Positions 55,270-63,574 of a DNA stretch of 64,000 nt are shown here, one piece after another (the stretch's first letter is position 1; each line of letters opens with the position of its first letter). Under the pieces are notes generated by a model, which had not been told where the DNA came from, searched no databases, and saw nothing but the letters and a program-made list of their open reading frames with translations. The position numbers and the translations under genes are program-made. The DNA lies in contig NZ_WHUT02000014.1 of NCBI RefSeq assembly GCF_009380135.2, positions 1-64,000 on the forward strand, written 5' to 3'. Origin of the DNA: Fertoeibacter niger. GTDB taxonomy: Bacteria; Pseudomonadota; Alphaproteobacteria; Rhodobacterales; Rhodobacteraceae.

Positions 55270-56354
55270 AGCAGATGCCCCGATTTGGCGGCCTTGGTCG
55301 CCAGATAATCCGCGTTCTGCGCGGTCTGGCCCACATGCAGCGGCACCCGTTCGGCAACATGGATGCCGTTGCTTTCCATCATCGCCAGCTTGCGCGGGTT
55401 GTTGGTCAAAAGCCGCACGGCGGAAAAGCCCATCTGCCGCAGGATGCCCGCGCCAAGGCGGAAATCACGCTCGTCATCCTCGAATCCCAGCCGGTGATTG
55501 GCCTGCACCGTGTCGAACCCCTGATCCTGCAAGGCATAGGCGCGCATCTTGTTGGCAAGGCCAATGCCGCGCCCTTCTTGGTTCAGATACAGCAGCACGC
55601 CCGCGCCCGCCGCGCCCATCTGCGCCAAAGCCGCGCGCAGTTGCGGCCCGCAATCGCATTTCAGCGATCCCAGCACATCGCCGGTGAAACAGGCCGAATG
55701 CAGCCGGGCCAGCACGGGGGCGGAACGGTCTGGGCGGCCGATCTCGATGGCGTAATGTTCCTCGCCACCATCCTCGGGGCGGAAGATATGCACGCGGCCT
55801 GCGGTGGAGGCGACCATGGGCAGCCGGGCCGACACCACCGGATGCAGCGGGGATGCGCGCAGCAGTTCGGGCGCAGCCTCGGCCAGCGGGATCAGCGTCA
55901 GGCCGTGGCGACCGGCCAAGGCAAGCCCGTCAGGCACTGGCAACACCAGTGCGGCGGGCAGCAGATGCGCCGATTTGGCCAGCGCAATCGCGGCGCGGTG
56001 CAGGTCGGCGGGGCCATCGCGCAACGACTGGAACGGGCCTTTCATCGGCACGCGCAGGTCATCCACCGGGTCGGCCATGGCATGCAGCCAGTCCAGCCCG
56101 GCATCGGGGGGCAGGGCGATGCGCGCCAGATCGCCGTCATAGGCGCGCACCTTCAGCGTTTCCGCCCGCCGCACGGTGATCGCCAGTTCCGGCTGGCCCA
56201 TGGCGCGCAATTCGGCCAGACGCGGGGCCTCCAGCGATTCCACCGCCACGACCAGCGCGGCACGGCCCGCATCGGTCAGCACCACCGGCACGCCCATGCG
56301 CAGATCGCCGCGCGCGCGGGCAAGACGTTCGACGATGCTGGGGGCAAGGGTCAT
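55266..56354 (-). CDS. ribA: GTP cyclohydrolase II
   Basis: It has 362 residues. The C-terminal domain (about 175-362) is a complete GTP cyclohydrolase II: zinc cysteines C222, C233 and C235 (ACFTGDVLGSLKCDCG), NQEGRGIGLANKMRAYALQD and LTNNPRKL. It opens GTP to the first riboflavin intermediate. The N-terminal 165 residues occupy the place of the DHBP synthase domain of RibBA proteins but lack the acidic metal motif (DDEDRENEG-type), so that activity is not expected. It is coupled to the L,D-transpeptidase gene. Confidence 0.92.
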   Translation of the reverse strand: MTLAPSIVERLARARGDLRMGVPVVLTDAGRAALVVAVESLEAPRLAELRAMGQPELAITVRRAETLKVRAYDGDLARIALPPDAGLDWLHAMADPVDDLRVPMKGPFQSLRDGPADLHRAAIALAKSAHLLPAALVLPVPDGLALAGRHGLTLIPLAEAAPELLRASPLHPVVSARLPMVASTAGRVHIFRPEDGGEEHYAIEIGRPDRSAPVLARLHSACFTGDVLGSLKCDCGPQLRAALAQMGAAGAGVLLYLNQEGRGIGLANKMRAYALQDQGFDTVQANHRLGFEDDERDFRLGAGILRQMGFSAVRLLTNNPRKLAMMESNGIHVAERVPLHVGQTAQNADYLATKAAKSGHLL

Positions 56355-56505
56355 GCGGGCTTCCTTTCCCCGCCTGTCTAGCCTTGGCTGTCGGAAATTG
56401 AAACATATCCCCGCCAGGCGACACGTCCGCGTGAGTAAACTGTCGCATAGCTTGCCGAAATGGTCAGGGGCGCGCATCTGGGATCACAGGAAGAGGAGCA
56501 ACACA

Positions 56506-57192
56506 ATGGCATCCTTACGGAAAATTCTGCTGGTCGACGATGATGACGACCTGCGCGAGGCGCTTAGCGAGCAATTGGTGATGACCGAGGATTTCGACGT
56601 GTTCGAAGCCGGGTCGGGCGCCGAGGGCATGGAAAAGGCGAAGGCCGCGCTTTACGATCTGGTGATCCTTGATGTGGGCCTGCCCGATACCGACGGGCGC
56701 GAGTTGTGCCGCCGCATGCGCAAGCAGGGCGTCAAATGCCCGATCCTGATGCTGACGGGCCATGATTCGGACGCCGACACGATTCTGGGGCTGGACGCGG
56801 GCGCGAATGATTATGTGACCAAGCCGTTCAAGTTTCCGGTGTTGCTGGCGCGCATCAGGGCGCAGCTGCGCACGCATGAACAATCCGAAGATGCCGTGTT
56901 CCAGTTGGGCCCCTATACGTTCAAACCCGCGCAGAAAATGCTGGTTGACGAAAAGGAAAAGAAAATCCGCCTGACCGAGAAAGAGACGAACATCCTGAAG
57001 TATCTTTACCGCGCATCGCAAGGTGTGGTGGCACGGGATATCTTGCTTCACGAGGTCTGGGGGTATAATGCTGGCGTTACAACCCACACGCTAGAGACCC
57101 ACATCTACCGGTTGCGCCAGAAGATCGAACCCGATCCGTCGAATGCGCGGCTGCTGGTGACCGAAAGCGGTGGCTACCGCCTTGTTGCCTGA
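56506..57192 (+). CDS. cenR: OmpR-family response regulator, CenR-like
   Basis: It has 228 residues. The receiver domain (about 5-120) has the acidic cluster DDDDD at 11-15, phospho-acceptor D56 in LILDVGLP-like context and K106 in YVTKPF. The winged-helix effector (about 130-228) ends GYNAGVTTHTLETHIYRLRQKIEPD. The opening and the ADTILGLDAGANDYVTKPF stretch closely resemble CenR, the alphaproteobacterial envelope regulator, essential in Caulobacter. The cognate kinase CenK is not in this window, so the symbol is a best match. GAGGAG lies upstream, and a terminator follows at 57307. Confidence 0.75.
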   Translation: MASLRKILLVDDDDDLREALSEQLVMTEDFDVFEAGSGAEGMEKAKAALYDLVILDVGLPDTDGRELCRRMRKQGVKCPILMLTGHDSDADTILGLDAGANDYVTKPFKFPVLLARIRAQLRTHEQSEDAVFQLGPYTFKPAQKMLVDEKEKKIRLTEKETNILKYLYRASQGVVARDILLHEVWGYNAGVTTHTLETHIYRLRQKIEPDPSNARLLVTESGGYRLVA

Positions 57193-57306
57193 TGGTCGTA
57201 TTGTTGCCCTAATTGCACGGTATATGGTAATTATGGCGCAACTGTTTCGCCCACGAGTTCCCCTCGCCGTGTCGGGGTCATGACACGGCACCTCCCTGTT
57301 GGACCT

Positions 57307-57334
57307 GGCCGGGCCTTGTGCCCGGCCTTTTTTT
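57307..57334 (+). terminator. Terminator downstream of the response regulator
   Basis: The 8-bp stem GGCCGGGC/GCCCGGCC has a 5-base loop and is followed by seven T. It lies 115 bases after the stop and abuts the convergent MFS gene. Confidence 0.9.
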
Positions 57335-57338
57335 GCCC

Positions 57339-58565
57339 TCAGCGGTCCAGCCGCAGGCGGAAGGCCACGATAAGGCACAACACCGCCATCCCTGCCGCCG
57401 CCACGACAAACGGCAGCCGCAGCGCCAGATCGCGGCCCAGCGGCTCGGCCGCCATTGCCACCATCGCGCCGCCGAACAGCGCCCCCAAGGGCATCGAGCC
57501 CCAGCCGAAGAACCGGTAGATGCTGTTGACCCGGCCCAGAATTTCGCCGGGGATCTTCCGCTGGCGGTAGGACACCGTGACCACGTTCCACAGCATCGAC
57601 GCCGCCGCCTCGATGAACAGCGCGATCCCGGCCACGACGGGCGAGGCCCAGAGCGCCAGCAGCAGATAGCCGCCCAGAAACACCGCCATTGCTGCCACCA
57701 GACTGGCGCGCATGCCCAGCCTTGCCGCCACCCGGGGCGCCACCAGCCCGCCGATGACACCGCCCGCCGCCCCGCAGGTCAGCAAAAGGCCATGGCCAAG
57801 GGCGGTCAGCCCCAGCACCTCTTGCGCGTAAAGCACCAGAATGGTGAAGCAGCCGATATGCAGGAAATTCACGCAGCCCAGCATCAGCGCCAGATGCAGG
57901 ATTGTCTTGTGCGCCCAGATCCACAGCGCCCCCTCGCGCAGCGCGGCGAAGAACCGCTGCGGGGCGGGGGCCGCGCGGGGTGGCAGCACCATCAGCCAGA
58001 CCAACAGCGCGGCCAGCGCAAAGGTGGCGGCATCAAAGCCGAAGGGCACGGCAATGCCCAGCCCGATCAGCACCCCGGCCAGGGGCGGGCCGATGAACTG
58101 GCCCGTCACCTGTTCCGCGCTCCACATCTGGCCATTGGCACGCTCCAGATCCTGCGGAGCCACCACGCGGGGCAGGATGGTTTGGGCGGCGTTGTCGCGC
58201 AGCACCTCGGCGCTGCCCAGAAGGAAGGCCAGCAGCGCCAGCGGCCAGATCACCTGCCCCTGCGCCGGGGCGGAAAGCGCCAGCGCCACGATGCCCAGTG
58301 TCAGCCCGCAGCGCAGCAGATCGGCCCGCGCCATCAGGCGGCGGTGGTCGGCACGGTCGGTCCAGACCCCCGCGGGCAGGGCAAACAGAAGCCATGGCAG
58401 GCGCTGCGCCGCCGCCACCAGCCCGATCAGCACCGGGTCGCGGGTCAGAAGCGTGGCAAACCACGGCAGCGCCAGTGCCGACACGCCATCGCCCAGATTG
58501 GTCACAATGCTGGAGGAAAACAGCAGGCGGAAGTTGCGGTTGGTGCGCAGCAAGGATGCGGTCAT
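57339..58565 (-). CDS. MFS transporter (DHA3/EntS-like)
   Basis: It has 408 residues with twelve predicted membrane helices. The N-terminus FRLLFSSSIVTNLGDGVSALALPWFA, the loop 2-3 motif GVWTDRADHRRLM and the central QTILPRVVAPQDLERANG are typical of the DHA3 group (EntS, macrolide exporters). A further QRKIPGEILGRVNSIYRFFGWG stretch matches the second-half motif. The substrate is unknown, and no siderophore or resistance genes are adjacent. It is divergent from xthA. Confidence 0.9.
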   Translation of the reverse strand: MTASLLRTNRNFRLLFSSSIVTNLGDGVSALALPWFATLLTRDPVLIGLVAAAQRLPWLLFALPAGVWTDRADHRRLMARADLLRCGLTLGIVALALSAPAQGQVIWPLALLAFLLGSAEVLRDNAAQTILPRVVAPQDLERANGQMWSAEQVTGQFIGPPLAGVLIGLGIAVPFGFDAATFALAALLVWLMVLPPRAAPAPQRFFAALREGALWIWAHKTILHLALMLGCVNFLHIGCFTILVLYAQEVLGLTALGHGLLLTCGAAGGVIGGLVAPRVAARLGMRASLVAAMAVFLGGYLLLALWASPVVAGIALFIEAAASMLWNVVTVSYRQRKIPGEILGRVNSIYRFFGWGSMPLGALFGGAMVAMAAEPLGRDLALRLPFVVAAAGMAVLCLIVAFRLRLDR

Positions 58566-58636
58566 GGCAGCCCTTTCCGGGTGGCAGGCAGGCCACGCTC
58601 CCGCTATCGTGCGGCCAAGTCAACCCGGAGACAGCC

Positions 58637-59425
58637 ATGCCCTTCACCCTCGCCACCTGGAACATCAATTCGGTGCGGCTGCGCGAACCTTTGGTGCTGC
58701 GGCTTCTGGGTGAGGAAACGCCCGACATCCTGTGCCTTCAGGAATGCAAAAGCCCGGTGGACAAGATCCCGCTGGAGGCGTTTCATGGGCTGGGCTACCG
58801 CTATCTCGTGGCGCGGGGGCAGAAGGGTTACAACGGCGTCGCCATCCTGTCGAAACTGCCGATCATGGATGCGGGCGACAAGGATTTCGCCCAGCTTGGC
58901 CATGCGCGGCATGTGGCGGCGCGGCTGGAAAACGGCGTGACCATCCACAACTGCTATGTGCCCGCCGGGGGCGACATCCCCGACCGCGCGCTGAACGAGA
59001 AGTTCGGGCAGAAACTGGATTACCTGACCGAACTGCGCGATTATTTCCGGTGGGAGCGGCCCGACCGCGCCATTCTGGTGGGCGATCTGAACATCGCGCC
59101 CCGCGAGGATGACGTGTGGAACCACAAGGCGCTGCTGAAGATCGTCAGCCATACGCCGGTGGAGGTGGAGCATCTGCTGGCCGCCATGGAATCGGGGGCC
59201 TGGGTGGACGTGACGCGTAAGGACATTCCCGAAGGCCTGCTGTATTCGTGGTGGTCCTACCGCTCGCCCGACTGGGATGCCGCAGACAAGGGCCGCAGGC
59301 TGGACCATATCTGGGCCACGCCCGACATCGCCGGGGCCGCCCATTCCAGCCGCATCCTTCGCGCCGTGCGGGGGTGGGAACAGCCATCCGACCACGCGCC
59401 GGTGTTTGCGACGTTTGATCTGTGA
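58637..59425 (+). CDS. xthA: Exodeoxyribonuclease III
   Basis: It has 262 residues, an AP endonuclease/3' exonuclease of base excision repair. The EEP motifs are complete: ATWNINSVR, LQECK with the metal Glu, VPAGGD, VGDLNIAP, LDHIWAT and the catalytic His in SDHAPV. GGAG lies upstream of the ATG at 58637. About 70 bases separate it from the divergent MFS gene. Confidence 0.95.
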   Translation: MPFTLATWNINSVRLREPLVLRLLGEETPDILCLQECKSPVDKIPLEAFHGLGYRYLVARGQKGYNGVAILSKLPIMDAGDKDFAQLGHARHVAARLENGVTIHNCYVPAGGDIPDRALNEKFGQKLDYLTELRDYFRWERPDRAILVGDLNIAPREDDVWNHKALLKIVSHTPVEVEHLLAAMESGAWVDVTRKDIPEGLLYSWWSYRSPDWDAADKGRRLDHIWATPDIAGAAHSSRILRAVRGWEQPSDHAPVFATFDL

Positions 59426-59512
59426 TCGCCCGCGCGCGTCTGAAATCCGCACTTGCCCCGCACAAGGCTTCGCCGCAAACCTGACCGGATGGGCGGCTGA
59501 GCGGGGGCGGAT

Positions 59513-60985
59513 ATGGCGCTGACACGGCGGGCGTTGTTGCTGGGGGGCGGGGCTGCGCTGGGTGCCTATGGCGCGCGGGCGCTGGCACCGGACGGCTTTT
59601 CCACCACGGGCGCGGGGCTGATCGTGCCGGGCGGTGGCGACGGCCTGCTGAACGACGCCAGTTTGTTGAGCGAAACCCCGGTGTTCCGGCAGGCCGGTTT
59701 CAATGACACCGATACGGCGCTGGTTGATGCGCTGCGGGCCGAACTGGCGGCGGCGCGGGCCGAGGGCCGGGCGGTGAACATCGGGGCGGCGCGGCATTCG
59801 ATGGGCGGGCAGGCCATTCCGCGCGATGGCCATGCGCTGTCGCTGGACAATGCCGCTGTGGTGGTCAGCGGTGATACCTACCGGGTGCAGGCGGGGGCGC
59901 GCTGGCGGCAGGTGATCGCGGCGCTTGATCCGCTGGGCCTGTCGCCCAAAGTGATGCAATCGAACCATGATTTCGGCGTGGCGGCGACGTTCAGCGTCAA
60001 CGCCCATGGCTGGCCCGCGCCGCTGGGGCCGATGGGGGCAACCGTTTTGTCGCTTGGCATGGTGCTGGCCGATGGCAGTGCGATCCGCGCCTCGCGCGAC
60101 GAAAACACCGCGATCTTCAATGCGGCGATGGGCGGCTATGGCCTGATCGGCCTGATCACCGATCTGGAGGTGCAGGCCGCGCCGAACCTGTTGTTGGAAC
60201 CCACATTCGCCGTGATGCAGGCCCGGGATTTCAGCACCGCCTTTGCCGGGGCGATGGGGCCGGATGTGCCCATGGCCTATGGCCGGCTGAACGTGGACCG
60301 CGCGGGGTTTTTCACCGAGGCTATGTTGGTCACATACCGCGCGGCGGCGGATCAGGGCGATCTGCCGCCTGCTTCCGGCTCGGGTGCGCTGTCGCATGCC
60401 TCGCGGCATATCTTCCGCGCGCAGCTGGGGTCGGATTGGGTGAAGCGCCGCCGATGGGGCATCGAGACCGGCATCGGCGCGCGGCTGGCAGGGGCCGCCA
60501 CCCGCAACAGCCTGCTGAACGAGCCTGTCATCACGCTGGATGACCGCGACCCCACGCGCACCGACATATTGCACGAATATTTCGTGGCACCCGAGGCGTT
60601 TCCGGCCTTTCTGGAGGTCTGCCGCGCGATCATCCCGGCGTCCTATCAGGATCTGCTGAATGTGACGCTGCGCTGGGTGGCGCAGGACGCCGAAAGCCTG
60701 TTGTCCTATGCCCCCGACGGGCCGCGCATCGCCGCCGTCATGCTGTTCAGCCAGGAAATGACCGCCCGGGCCGAGGCCGACATGGCGCGGATGACCGCCG
60801 CGCTGATCGGGGCGGTGCAGGGCATCGGCGGCAGCTATTACCTGCCCTACCGGCTGCATGCCACGCAGGCGCAATTCCGGCAGGGCTATGCGCGGGCGGC
60901 AGAGTTCGTGGCGCTGAAGCGGCAGCTTGACCCGGGGCTGGTACTGCGCAACGCGCTGTGGGACAGATACATGGCGGATATATGA
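59513..60985 (+). CDS. FAD-linked oxidase, lactone-oxidase type, Tat-like signal
   Basis: It has 490 residues. The N-terminus LTRRALLLGGGAALGAYGARA looks like a Tat signal without the full consensus. A VAO-type FAD domain (about 70-240) follows, with NIGAARHSMGGQ, FGVAATFSVNAHG and GGYGLIGLITDL. The C-terminal cap ends LDPGLVLRNALWDRYMADI, as in aldonolactone oxidases. The HSMGG histidine could be the covalent flavin site. The substrate is not identifiable. It heads a four-gene overlapping operon. Confidence 0.82.
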   Translation: MALTRRALLLGGGAALGAYGARALAPDGFSTTGAGLIVPGGGDGLLNDASLLSETPVFRQAGFNDTDTALVDALRAELAAARAEGRAVNIGAARHSMGGQAIPRDGHALSLDNAAVVVSGDTYRVQAGARWRQVIAALDPLGLSPKVMQSNHDFGVAATFSVNAHGWPAPLGPMGATVLSLGMVLADGSAIRASRDENTAIFNAAMGGYGLIGLITDLEVQAAPNLLLEPTFAVMQARDFSTAFAGAMGPDVPMAYGRLNVDRAGFFTEAMLVTYRAAADQGDLPPASGSGALSHASRHIFRAQLGSDWVKRRRWGIETGIGARLAGAATRNSLLNEPVITLDDRDPTRTDILHEYFVAPEAFPAFLEVCRAIIPASYQDLLNVTLRWVAQDAESLLSYAPDGPRIAAVMLFSQEMTARAEADMARMTAALIGAVQGIGGSYYLPYRLHATQAQFRQGYARAAEFVALKRQLDPGLVLRNALWDRYMADI

Positions 60986-60993
60986 GGGGCAGG

Positions 60994-61386
60994 ATGGGCG
61001 GGCATCAGAAAATCGCGCTGGGGTATTTCGTGGTGCTGCTGGGGGCGGCGGCGCTGAACTACATTCCCGGGCTGACCGATGCCGATGGCCGCGCCTTCGG
61101 CATCTTTGCGCTGGATCTGTTTGACGATGCGCTGCATCTGGCCTCGGCCCTGTGGGCGCTGGCGGCGGCGCTGATCTCGGCCCGGGCGGCGCGGATGTTC
61201 CTTGTGCTGTTCGGCGCGCTGTATCTGGCGGATGGGCTGATGGGGCTGGCGTTCGGGTCCGGCTATCTGGATTTCGGGATATTCACCAACGGCGTGGTGG
61301 CGCTGCCCTTTGGGTTCAAGATACTGGCCAACCTGCCACATATCGGGCTGGGCGGTGTGGCGCTGGTGGCGGGGTTGCGGCGGTGA
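60994..61386 (+). CDS. Four-helix membrane protein
   Basis: It has 130 residues from the ATG at 60994, which has AGGGGC 6 bases upstream; an ATG at 60982 overlapping the previous stop is the alternative. Four hydrophobic segments are predicted (about 8-26, 40-65, 68-88 and 95-125). No catalytic motif is visible. The pattern resembles short DUF4383-like membrane proteins, but I would not assign it. It overlaps the next gene by GTGA. Confidence 0.65.
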   Translation: MGGHQKIALGYFVVLLGAAALNYIPGLTDADGRAFGIFALDLFDDALHLASALWALAAALISARAARMFLVLFGALYLADGLMGLAFGSGYLDFGIFTNGVVALPFGFKILANLPHIGLGGVALVAGLRR

Positions 61387-62435
61387 GGGTGTTCGGGCGC
61401 ATTCTGGGGCGGGTGCTGCTGGTGGCCGCGCTGCTGCTGGCGGTCGTGCTTGCACCGGTGGCCTATACCGAAACTGCCTGCCGTGGTGCGGTGGCGGCTG
61501 ATGATTATGCGCCCATTCTGCCAGAGGCGGACCGGCGCGCGGAATCGCGCACATTCCTGACCTGGCCTGAATGGCATATCGTGCATGCCTATGACGATTA
61601 TGCGGCGGTGATCGCGGCGGGCAATCCGCATGATTTCGGTTTCCTGCGCAGCATCGGGGGGTTCTGGTCGTCGCTGTGCACTCTGAACCAGGTAGCGTCG
61701 GGGCATGGTGGCGCGACATGGCAGACCAAGCAGATGGTCTATGTCATCGGTGTATCCTTTACCGCCGAACTGTTGCTGAAGGCGGCGTATGAGGAAACGC
61801 TGGGCCGGATGGCGACCATGATACGTGGCAGGGCGCATGCGCCGCTGGATGATCTTTCGGCGCAGCAAGCGGCGGAATACGCACGGTTTCTGCAACAGGT
61901 GCCGTGGTACAAATGGGATTTCCGCGCCGATGCGGCGGCGCTGGCGGCGGGCAGCAGCGGCGTGTTCCGCGACCGCGAGCGGCGTTTGGCGCTGGGGCTG
62001 GAATACCACGCCAAGGCCGCCTATGCGGGGCTGATCGCGGCGGCGGTGGCAGGTGTGGGGGGCGATGCGCTGACCCTGCGGGCGGTGATCGGCGGGATGA
62101 CGCCCGAGGCGCTGGCGGCTGTGCCTGGCGTGACGGTGATCGGCACCCGCCCCGAGGGGGTGGAGGTGGAAACGCCGCGCTACCGCGCCTTTACCGAACT
62201 GGCGGTGCTGCTGGCGGCTGAAGGCGCGGATTTCGTGGAGATTGCCGGGAATGACGACATCATGCTCAGCGTGATCGCGGATGCGCCGTTGTATGCCGGC
62301 GCGCTGTTGAGCCTGCCCCGGCAGGGCCATTCTGGCACGCGGCACTTGCTGGTGGTCAAGGTCGCCGGTCTGGCTGATGCGCTGCGCGGGCTGGCGGATG
62401 GTGCGGCGCGGCTGGAGCATGTGCATGACTATTGA
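61383..62435 (+). CDS. Membrane-anchored protein of unknown function, 350 residues
   Basis: The start is a GTG at 61383, inside the stop of the previous gene. One N-terminal hydrophobic segment (about 9-30) would anchor it, with the rest in the periplasm. Notable stretches are TFLTWPEWHIVHAYDDYA near residue 60 and WQTKQMVYVIGVSFTAEL near 120. Two further short hydrophobic stretches may be membrane-associated. A single pair of cysteines lies in ETAC and SSLC. I recognise no family. It is coupled to both neighbours, so it probably works with the FAD oxidase. Confidence 0.65.
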   Translation: MRVFGRILGRVLLVAALLLAVVLAPVAYTETACRGAVAADDYAPILPEADRRAESRTFLTWPEWHIVHAYDDYAAVIAAGNPHDFGFLRSIGGFWSSLCTLNQVASGHGGATWQTKQMVYVIGVSFTAELLLKAAYEETLGRMATMIRGRAHAPLDDLSAQQAAEYARFLQQVPWYKWDFRADAAALAAGSSGVFRDRERRLALGLEYHAKAAYAGLIAAAVAGVGGDALTLRAVIGGMTPEALAAVPGVTVIGTRPEGVEVETPRYRAFTELAVLLAAEGADFVEIAGNDDIMLSVIADAPLYAGALLSLPRQGHSGTRHLLVVKVAGLADALRGLADGAARLEHVHDY

Positions 62436-62715
62436 CGGACGGCTGTGGGCGGCTGGCCTGACTTTGGTTCTGCTGGGCTGGATCGGCGTGCTGGCACTGG
62501 TGATGCGGCTGTCGGGCGCGGCCCCGGCGGCGCTGGTGATTGTGCCGCCGGGCGGGCTGGCGGACCTGCCCGCAGGCGTGGCGGTGCTGTCGCGCGGCCC
62601 GTTCAGCGTGACGGTGTCGGGCGGCGCAGGCTTGGTGGCGGCGCTTTATGGCGCGGGGGCGCTCTTGGTGCTGCCCGCCGGGCTGACCGGCTGTTTGCCG
62701 CAGGATGCGGGCTAG
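62425..62715 (+). CDS. Small two-helix membrane protein
   Basis: It has 96 residues from the ATG at 62425, overlapping the previous gene by 11 bases. Hydrophobic segments lie at about residues 8-32 and 65-88, with a short polar loop (GGLADLPAGVAVLSRGPF) between. It ends the four-gene unit. An AT-rich hairpin follows at once. The function is unknown. Confidence 0.6.
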   Translation: MTIDGRLWAAGLTLVLLGWIGVLALVMRLSGAAPAALVIVPPGGLADLPAGVAVLSRGPFSVTVSGGAGLVAALYGAGALLVLPAGLTGCLPQDAG

Positions 62716-62716
62716 G

Positions 62717-62743
62717 CCAAATTTTTTGCAGGAAAAAATTTGG
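62717..62743. terminator. AT-rich perfect hairpin after the four-gene operon
   Basis: CCAAATTTTTT and its exact complement flank the 5-base loop GCAGG. It begins two bases after the stop codon. The T/A tracts sit inside the stem, so it may terminate in either direction, but it is not a classical GC stem with T tail. Confidence 0.5.
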
Positions 62744-62793
62744 TGCGGAACGCCACCGGCGGTGCCGGTCGCCACGGGCCGGGGCGCTCCGCG

Positions 62794-62818
62794 GGGGATA
62801 TTTGAAGACAGAAAATGC
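62794..62818 (-). repeat. Dispersed intergenic repeat, copy 3
   Basis: On the minus strand this reads GCATTTTCTGTCT, two bases, AAATATCCCC. It begins two bases after the stop codon of the minus-strand SGNH hydrolase gene, the same placement as copy 2. Confidence 0.65.
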
Positions 62819-62820
62819 CT

Positions 62821-63459
62821 TCAGATCATGGCTTTGATGGCCCCAGCCACGGCATCTGCCAGTGCGGCATGCGCCAGCTTGTCATAGTGGATACCGTCCA
62901 CCGGGCTGGTCTTTATCACCTGTCCCGCATTCAGGAAACCGATGCCGCGCGCGGCGGCGAGGGCAGCGTAAAGCGGGGCCAGTGCCTGCGATTTGGCCGC
63001 CGATCCGATGAATTCGCTGGCGATGGGGCCAAGCTCCTGCACCGGGGGCGGGCAGATCAGGAGCACCTTGAAGCCGCCGTGGCGGGTCTGCATCTCTTGC
63101 CCCAGCGCGATGTCGAGCAGGCCCGCGATGCCGGCCGTGACCATGTCGGGCGAGGCGCCGAAGCGGGTTTTCACGTCATTGGTGCCCAGCATGAGTGTCA
63201 TCACATCGACAGGGCCATGGCTTTGCAGGGCGATTTTCAGGCCCCACTGGCCATTCATGTGGTCGCCCATCACCGGATCGGCGAATTGCGCGGTGCGGCC
63301 CGGCAGGCCCGCCTCGGCCAGTTCCCAGCCCGGGCCAAGCGCCGCATGAGCGCGGGTGGGCCAGCGGGTTGCGGCATCAAAGCGGTGGTAGTCGCCACGT
63401 GTGACGATGGGCGGGGTGCCGTGGGTGTTGCTGTCGCCGAAGGTCAGAAGGAAGGGCAT
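62821..63459 (-). CDS. SGNH/GDSL-family hydrolase
   Basis: It has 212 residues. The four SGNH blocks are visible: block I FGDSNTHGT with the catalytic Ser, the block II Gly in EAGLPGRTAQF, block III LGTNDVK and block V DGIHYDKLAH with Asp and His. There is no signal peptide, so it acts in the cytoplasm. The closest pattern is the lipolytic/aryl-esterase (TesA- or arylesterase-like) branch. The substrate is unknown. Confidence 0.9.
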   Translation of the reverse strand: MPFLLTFGDSNTHGTPPIVTRGDYHRFDAATRWPTRAHAALGPGWELAEAGLPGRTAQFADPVMGDHMNGQWGLKIALQSHGPVDVMTLMLGTNDVKTRFGASPDMVTAGIAGLLDIALGQEMQTRHGGFKVLLICPPPVQELGPIASEFIGSAAKSQALAPLYAALAAARGIGFLNAGQVIKTSPVDGIHYDKLAHAALADAVAGAIKAMI

Positions 63460-63574
63460 GGCGGACCTCGTTGCTGGTCATGGGCCGCCGGCGGCGGCGC
63501 GGGAAAGGGGCAGGCGCGGTGTGCGCCCGGCCGCCGAAAATGGCGGGGCCGGGCGCGGGCGTCAGGTGCGCGGG

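Noticed and set aside
58604-60874. Minus-strand open frame of 756 codons opposite xthA and the FAD oxidase
   Set aside because: The composition is that of an antisense shadow, it lacks a ribosome site, and it lies opposite two well-supported genes.
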